From Xestospongia bergquistia (taxonomy: Eukaryota > Porifera > Demospongiae > Haplosclerida > Petrosiidae): 64,000 nucleotides of DNA. The notes beneath the pieces were generated by a model that had not been told where the DNA came from, did not search any database, and worked only from the letters and a program-made list of their open reading frames with translations. Of this stretch, positions 59,601 to 64,000 are shown piece after piece (positions within the stretch are counted from its first letter, which is position 1; each line of letters starts with the position of its first letter). The stretch spans positions 11,608,849-11,672,848 of the forward strand of contig OZ014412.1 of NCBI GenBank assembly GCA_963965975.1, in the 5' to 3' direction. The translations under genes and the position numbers were made by a program.

Positions 59601-62600
59601 ACTAACATTTTACTTAAAAGATAGCTATTAATTCTTTTTTTTTGTAGAAAGGTTTGAGGATTCACAGTACAACAGTGTCTTTATTATAGGGGAGATAGGG
59701 AAATTTAAGATTTTTTGGGGTGGAGACTCCCTTAAGACTGTGAATTTATTGTGCTTGATGATTTGAAAGACATTGCTGTAGGATGTTGGTAGACCTTGCC
59801 ACTATTGTCATTTCTGTAAGTACCAAGGCTAATTCAGTGCTACTTTCTTGCGCTCAATTTACAATAGCCAACTGATTTTGTAACCACATATACCATTGAT
59901 ACTCTGATGTACTGTTCACTCCATGATTAATTGCTCATCTAAGCCAGACTGATGTCAACTTGTCAAGAACACTGAGCTCTAAGATTCAATCCTTGACAGG
60001 TACTAATTGAAAAGCTGGTGAAAACCTTACCAGAGGTATCAAGAAGATATTTCTCAAAATAAACCTAATGGTCTAGAAAGTTATAGGCTAAAATCAATTG
60101 CAAAGCAAATAATTTATCAAGCAAATACAGAGCACCACAAGGGTGCTTAAAATATACTAGTTTTGTTGTTCTTCTAATCACCCATAGGGTGCTTTTATTT
60201 AAGACATTCTATTCTTTTCACTAATGCTTGGGATAGTCTGCATCATGCTGTTGTTATAGTCTAAAATAGTTAGACACCTTGGCTAATGGAATCTACACAA
60301 TTTATTAACCCATGGAAGCTCATAGATACCTAGTGCATCACAATTGGTATCTATGAGGATTAATAAGTTATGTATATCCTTGGGCTTATATAGTATGCTT
60401 TGAGTAACTTACACTATAATCCAAAGTTTCAGGTGCTAAACCTTCAATGCTGTCAAGACAGGATTTCCAAAAGCTAGTCTGAGCTTGAGTTGTCATAAAA
60501 ATGTGAGGATAATCTTTTAAGAGTGTCTATAGTAAAAATTTATGTAAGTTATTCAAATAATATATAAATGAACATTTACAGTAGAAAGGGTCAGTGTTAA
60601 TATTTTTGAAAACTTACTGAAACAGTAGATCCAATAGTTTTAAGGTCTTTCATTCTACCTTCTATGATTACTTTGAATTTACTTTTTGTAAGTTCAGAAT
60701 GTTGAAAGGTCATTACTTTTGTACAGAATGAAGTGACAAATGGAATTAGACAGTTAACCAAATAAATCAGTTCAGAAAAGTGCTTATCTTTTTGTTTTAT
60801 AGAAATTAAATCAGTCCAACACTAGAAAAGGATATAATTTATAATTACAATTTTTTCTATAATATAATAATCTATTTGAACTGGCTAAAGCAACTATTTT
60901 TTGAGCGAACTAGTCTAATAATTGCAAAAGCAAATGATGTAGATATTAATCAATATACATACACTCCTGCATAATGTGATGTTAATTTGCTTACAAGATG
61001 TTGAGAAAACAATTTCCTGAGTAATGTTTTTAAATGGCTTTTTTGCACTATCCTAGGTAGTGATTTCATTTCCTCTGCAATTTTATAAATGTGATTCCAG
61101 AAATTTCTAAGTGAAGAGACAAAAATGAAAGGATTTTGACACAATTACACGGTAGCTCACTCTTCCTTTGACAATTTGTCTACTGAAGAAAGAGAATCTT
61201 TTTCAGTTATTATGTAGGACCAAATGAGAAGACGAAAAAATGGTTCTTTACGACCAATATCCACCTCATCATCTGTAATTATTCTGTGCACAAGAATATT
61301 ATACATTATAGAGACTAGCAAGTACTATTAGTAATATTATATACAGAACAAAAACTATAATTGATATATTGATATGATTAGCACATAATGTTACTAACTC
61401 ACTCAAGAAGTTCTTCTAATCTGAAAATATCCTGGCAAAATATTTCAGCAAATCTACACTCTCCCTCACAGCAAGTAGCTAATAAACTACACACACTGAG
61501 TAACTGTATCAAAAGCAGAAATTCATCTTCTTTCTATATGTTGTGTTAGACAGTTAATGTAAGTTACATTGGTTACTTTGTTAATGCACTAACAGATTTA
61601 AGTATTGTCATTCTATGTTCAGAGTCTTTTCTTGTCATCAGATTTTTGAAATGGTCTTGGTGAGTATCAGAAAAAATTCTGGCAATTATTTCTTGATAGA
61701 TTTTTAAATATAAAACTGGAGATCCTGAAGGTACAAACTTCTGGGGCTGTTTAGAAAACATTACATGAACACATAATAATGGAAATAAAATTTAATTCTA
61801 TTCTATGTAAAGTTTTGAAAAATTGTATTCTTATAAAATATTTTTTTACTGATATGGGAATTATCCTAACCAGAAATCCATGTTATACCTGTACTGAGAA
61901 TATGTATGTTCATTACATAACTTATTGAACAGTAATATCACATGATTACCTTTATCACAGTCTCCAATGTAGTGAAAAAATCTGAATAGCCAGGACTATC
62001 AGTACAAGCTAAGGTATATAATTGTCTAATGTCTCCTTCAGTTAACTGATGGCATAGAGTAACACTGTCTGTGAGAATCTGAAATTAAATAATCAACTTA
62101 AAACAATCATTTATTACCAAAATACTGGATTAGCATTTATAAGATCTATTTTAAATTATGTAGATAAGATTGAGAGTTACAATAAATGAAATAAATCCTT
62201 ACTTCAGTTAATAAATGAGCTACAGGTGCCACTCCAGTTTTGACTTTTAAGAAATCTCTAAAGTTATGAAAAATCTCCTTTTTGACCTGAAATAATGATT
62301 ATAGTTATCATTTATGTGCAATGAATTTTAAACTATTTACCCTATCATTTCCACGAGACATGCATTGAAGTGTTTCACAAGCACTTTTAAGTAATCTCTC
62401 TTCCATTCCAGTTTCAATTTGGCAAAACTTTACTATGAAGGTCAACAGAGCTGAAAAGATACCTGTAGGACATGACATAGTCAAATGGATTTGTAGATTA
62501 TTTTAATAACTAATATAACTGTCAACAATTGGTCATTTAAATGAATGTGGACTTATAAATAATAATCATATCTTTGATATAACACCAATTAAATAAATAT

Positions 62601-64000
62601 TCCTGTACACAATTTATGACATTACATACAACAATCAATGTAATAACTAATAAATTTTGTACTTACCAGTAGAAAAGCCAATGTTTTGGTTACAAAATTT
62701 CACCTCTGTATCATCAATTTGGCAGACAAACTTCATTTTTAATCTTTCAAGGAAATTTAATTCTTCCTTAAAAGGTTGATCTTTACTACTCATTGGTTCT
62801 GCAAGGAAAACACAATTTGATTCATTATACATCACTAAATGTTATAGAACATACCTTCATCAGAACCTCTTATCATTCTTCGCAAATGGTTATACTCTGC
62901 CTCAGATTCAGAAAAGGAAATGTACTTGTGCATATTATCATCATCAACTTCACCAACAACATAAGATTTCAGAGCCATTTCAAAAAGTATACGCTCTTTC
63001 TATTGACAAAGTATGTACAGTTAATTTAGTTTTAATATCACATGCAGTTATGTAATGGTTTGTATTATGAGAAGAAGCTCATTGTTTTCCTTATTTCAAC
63101 AAAATAACATACGACATATGAAAGATATACACTGTTAAATGGTCTACTAAATTCTGTGGCATAGTTACATAAAGTTTTCATGTTTGGATATGCTAGCAAA
63201 ATCATGTATACAACAAATATTGAGAACATTAGAGGAATGCATCGCTGAGACTGTTTTACTAATATGCAGGGTTTCCTTTACCATCAATAGCAGTGTATCT
63301 AATAATATTAAAAGTGGCTGAGGAATTTGTTTCAGAATCTGAGCTGTGCCTCTTGTTGCCAATCTCTGTCAGATCACTTAAAAAAACATTTTATTGAATT
63401 CTTTTAAAAAGCAGAAAATATATTAAAATTTTTTAACTGGGTGCCATTTCATTTGATTAACTACTACATCATCTACTGTCTAAGTCCACTTTGTTTATTC
63501 CCATTTTTTTCCACTAATATGTAATTACATTATCATTTATTAAGTATGCTTGGCAGTTCTATAATTGTTTATAATATGCTAACTAAAATGTTATGTCCAT
63601 CCACATGCAACAATTGAATGCTACAAATCATATACTTCACCTTATGAATATCAAAAAGTAATTTGGCACAACAAATATTTAGTTCTTCATGACCTTTATT
63701 CATTAAACCTTGAAGTATTTGAGCAAGGTTGTCACTTTCAGTAAAACAAGTGTATTCTTTCTCCACAAAACACTCCTGTAGCTCATTATGATCAGATATC
63801 CTTTAAAAGAACATCTTTCAATCATCACAGAATAAAATAGCCTAACATCAACGCACCACAATAGTAGGTGAGAGTGTAAGCCTGAGTTATCTTCATCAAA
63901 GTATTTGTAGAAGTTGTCCTTATTTTCTTTCCAAAAAATAAGGAATTTCTTAATAAAAAAGAAACTTCCATAATGAAAATGACATAGCAAAAGAAATAAA
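53603..64000 (-). CDS. IP3 receptor/ryanodine receptor family calcium channel, 3' part
   Basis: Intracellular Ca2+-release channel of the ER; the gene enters from beyond 64000 and ends at TAA 53603. Many small GT-AG exons give a long helical regulatory region, such as DISDHNELQECFVEKEYTCF (about 63750-63805), FEMALKSYVVGEVDDDNMHK (about 62860-63000), LETCAGNYDNQLVAVN-like sequence near 56700-56760 matching the CQGNxxNQ region of the family, and KAFELLQVLLEETNKSSKDV (about 56470-56550). The membrane part starts near 55480 (HWVLIILTVLLNLFILFLY), continues through 55148-55375, 54629-55045 and 54420-54610, and reaches the last helix FLVIVVIVIMNVIVAIFVDS (about 54240-54310). The hallmark CFICG is in 54110-54175, HNMYNYIYY in 53810-53905 and a final KFFPLRKAKEL exon. 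The selectivity-filter phrase is GLLPNSFGG, not the usual GGGxGD. Confidence 0.85.
59670..60410. other. Large intron of the channel gene with small inverted repeats
   Basis: This intron is several times longer than its neighbours. It holds an inverted repeat CTCATAGATACC ... GGTATCTATGAG (about 60319-60358) and two copies of AGGGTGCTT (about 60151 and 60187). It may house a decayed small element; no coding sequence is seen. Confidence 0.4.

Noticed and set aside
1..64000. tRNA, rRNA or other structural RNA genes
   Set aside because: No segment with tRNA-like cloverleaf boxes or rRNA-like conserved sequence was recognised by eye; a covariance-model scan was not possible.

Overview
The window is eukaryotic and animal. 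It is AT-rich, with many short GT-AG introns, and it carries a class C GPCR of the GABA-B type, an IP3/ryanodine-receptor-family calcium channel, Ig/FN3 cell-surface receptor genes, a homeobox gene and a proteasome ATPase copy. The short introns, the GABA-B-like tandem family and the mix of Gypsy, BEL/Pao, MULE and hAT elements fit a demosponge such as Amphimedon queenslandica. That assignment is an inference from gene content, not from a search.

Left third (1-24 kb). From 1 to 7 kb lie decayed EF-hand gene copies, a near-perfect 170-bp dispersed duplication and a degraded GABA-B-like fragment. A 15-exon GABA-B-like receptor gene follows on the minus strand (7.7-12.1 kb); a 3'-end fragment of another family member lies just upstream of it, so this is the remnant of a tandem array. 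A terminal-inverted-repeat element of exactly 1200 bp (14401-15600), full of short GTTA/TAAC motifs, comes next. Two Ig/FN3 receptor genes on the minus strand (15.7-23.8 kb) are broken by stops and frameshifts, and a complete-length Gypsy element (17.0-21.2 kb) sits inside one of them.

Middle third (24-43 kb) is a transposon graveyard: a YLDD-type reverse transcriptase fragment, a CR1/Jockey-like LINE cut in two at its catalytic box by a Gypsy element with a 5-bp target duplication, a BEL/Pao element fused to a homeobox-gene fragment and partly tandem-duplicated, a 92-bp minisatellite, a homeobox gene split by a 3.6-kb MULE (9-bp target duplication) that carries MULE transposase, SWIM, CXC, Ulp1-like and PHD modules, and an hAT fragment nested in a MITE.

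Right third (43-64 kb). A non-processed copy of the 26S proteasome ATPase PSMC6 has lost its Walker A box and carries a truncated Gypsy element in an intron. A gene-poor stretch (48-53.6 kb) holds a 102-bp tandem repeat and a 35-bp-arm hairpin. From 53.6 kb to the window edge runs the 3' part of an IP3R/RyR-family channel gene on the minus strand. The genes likely to be functional are the channel and, if one apparent frame break is an assembly error, the GABA-B-like receptor; nearly everything else is repeat or pseudogene. There is no operon-like organisation.
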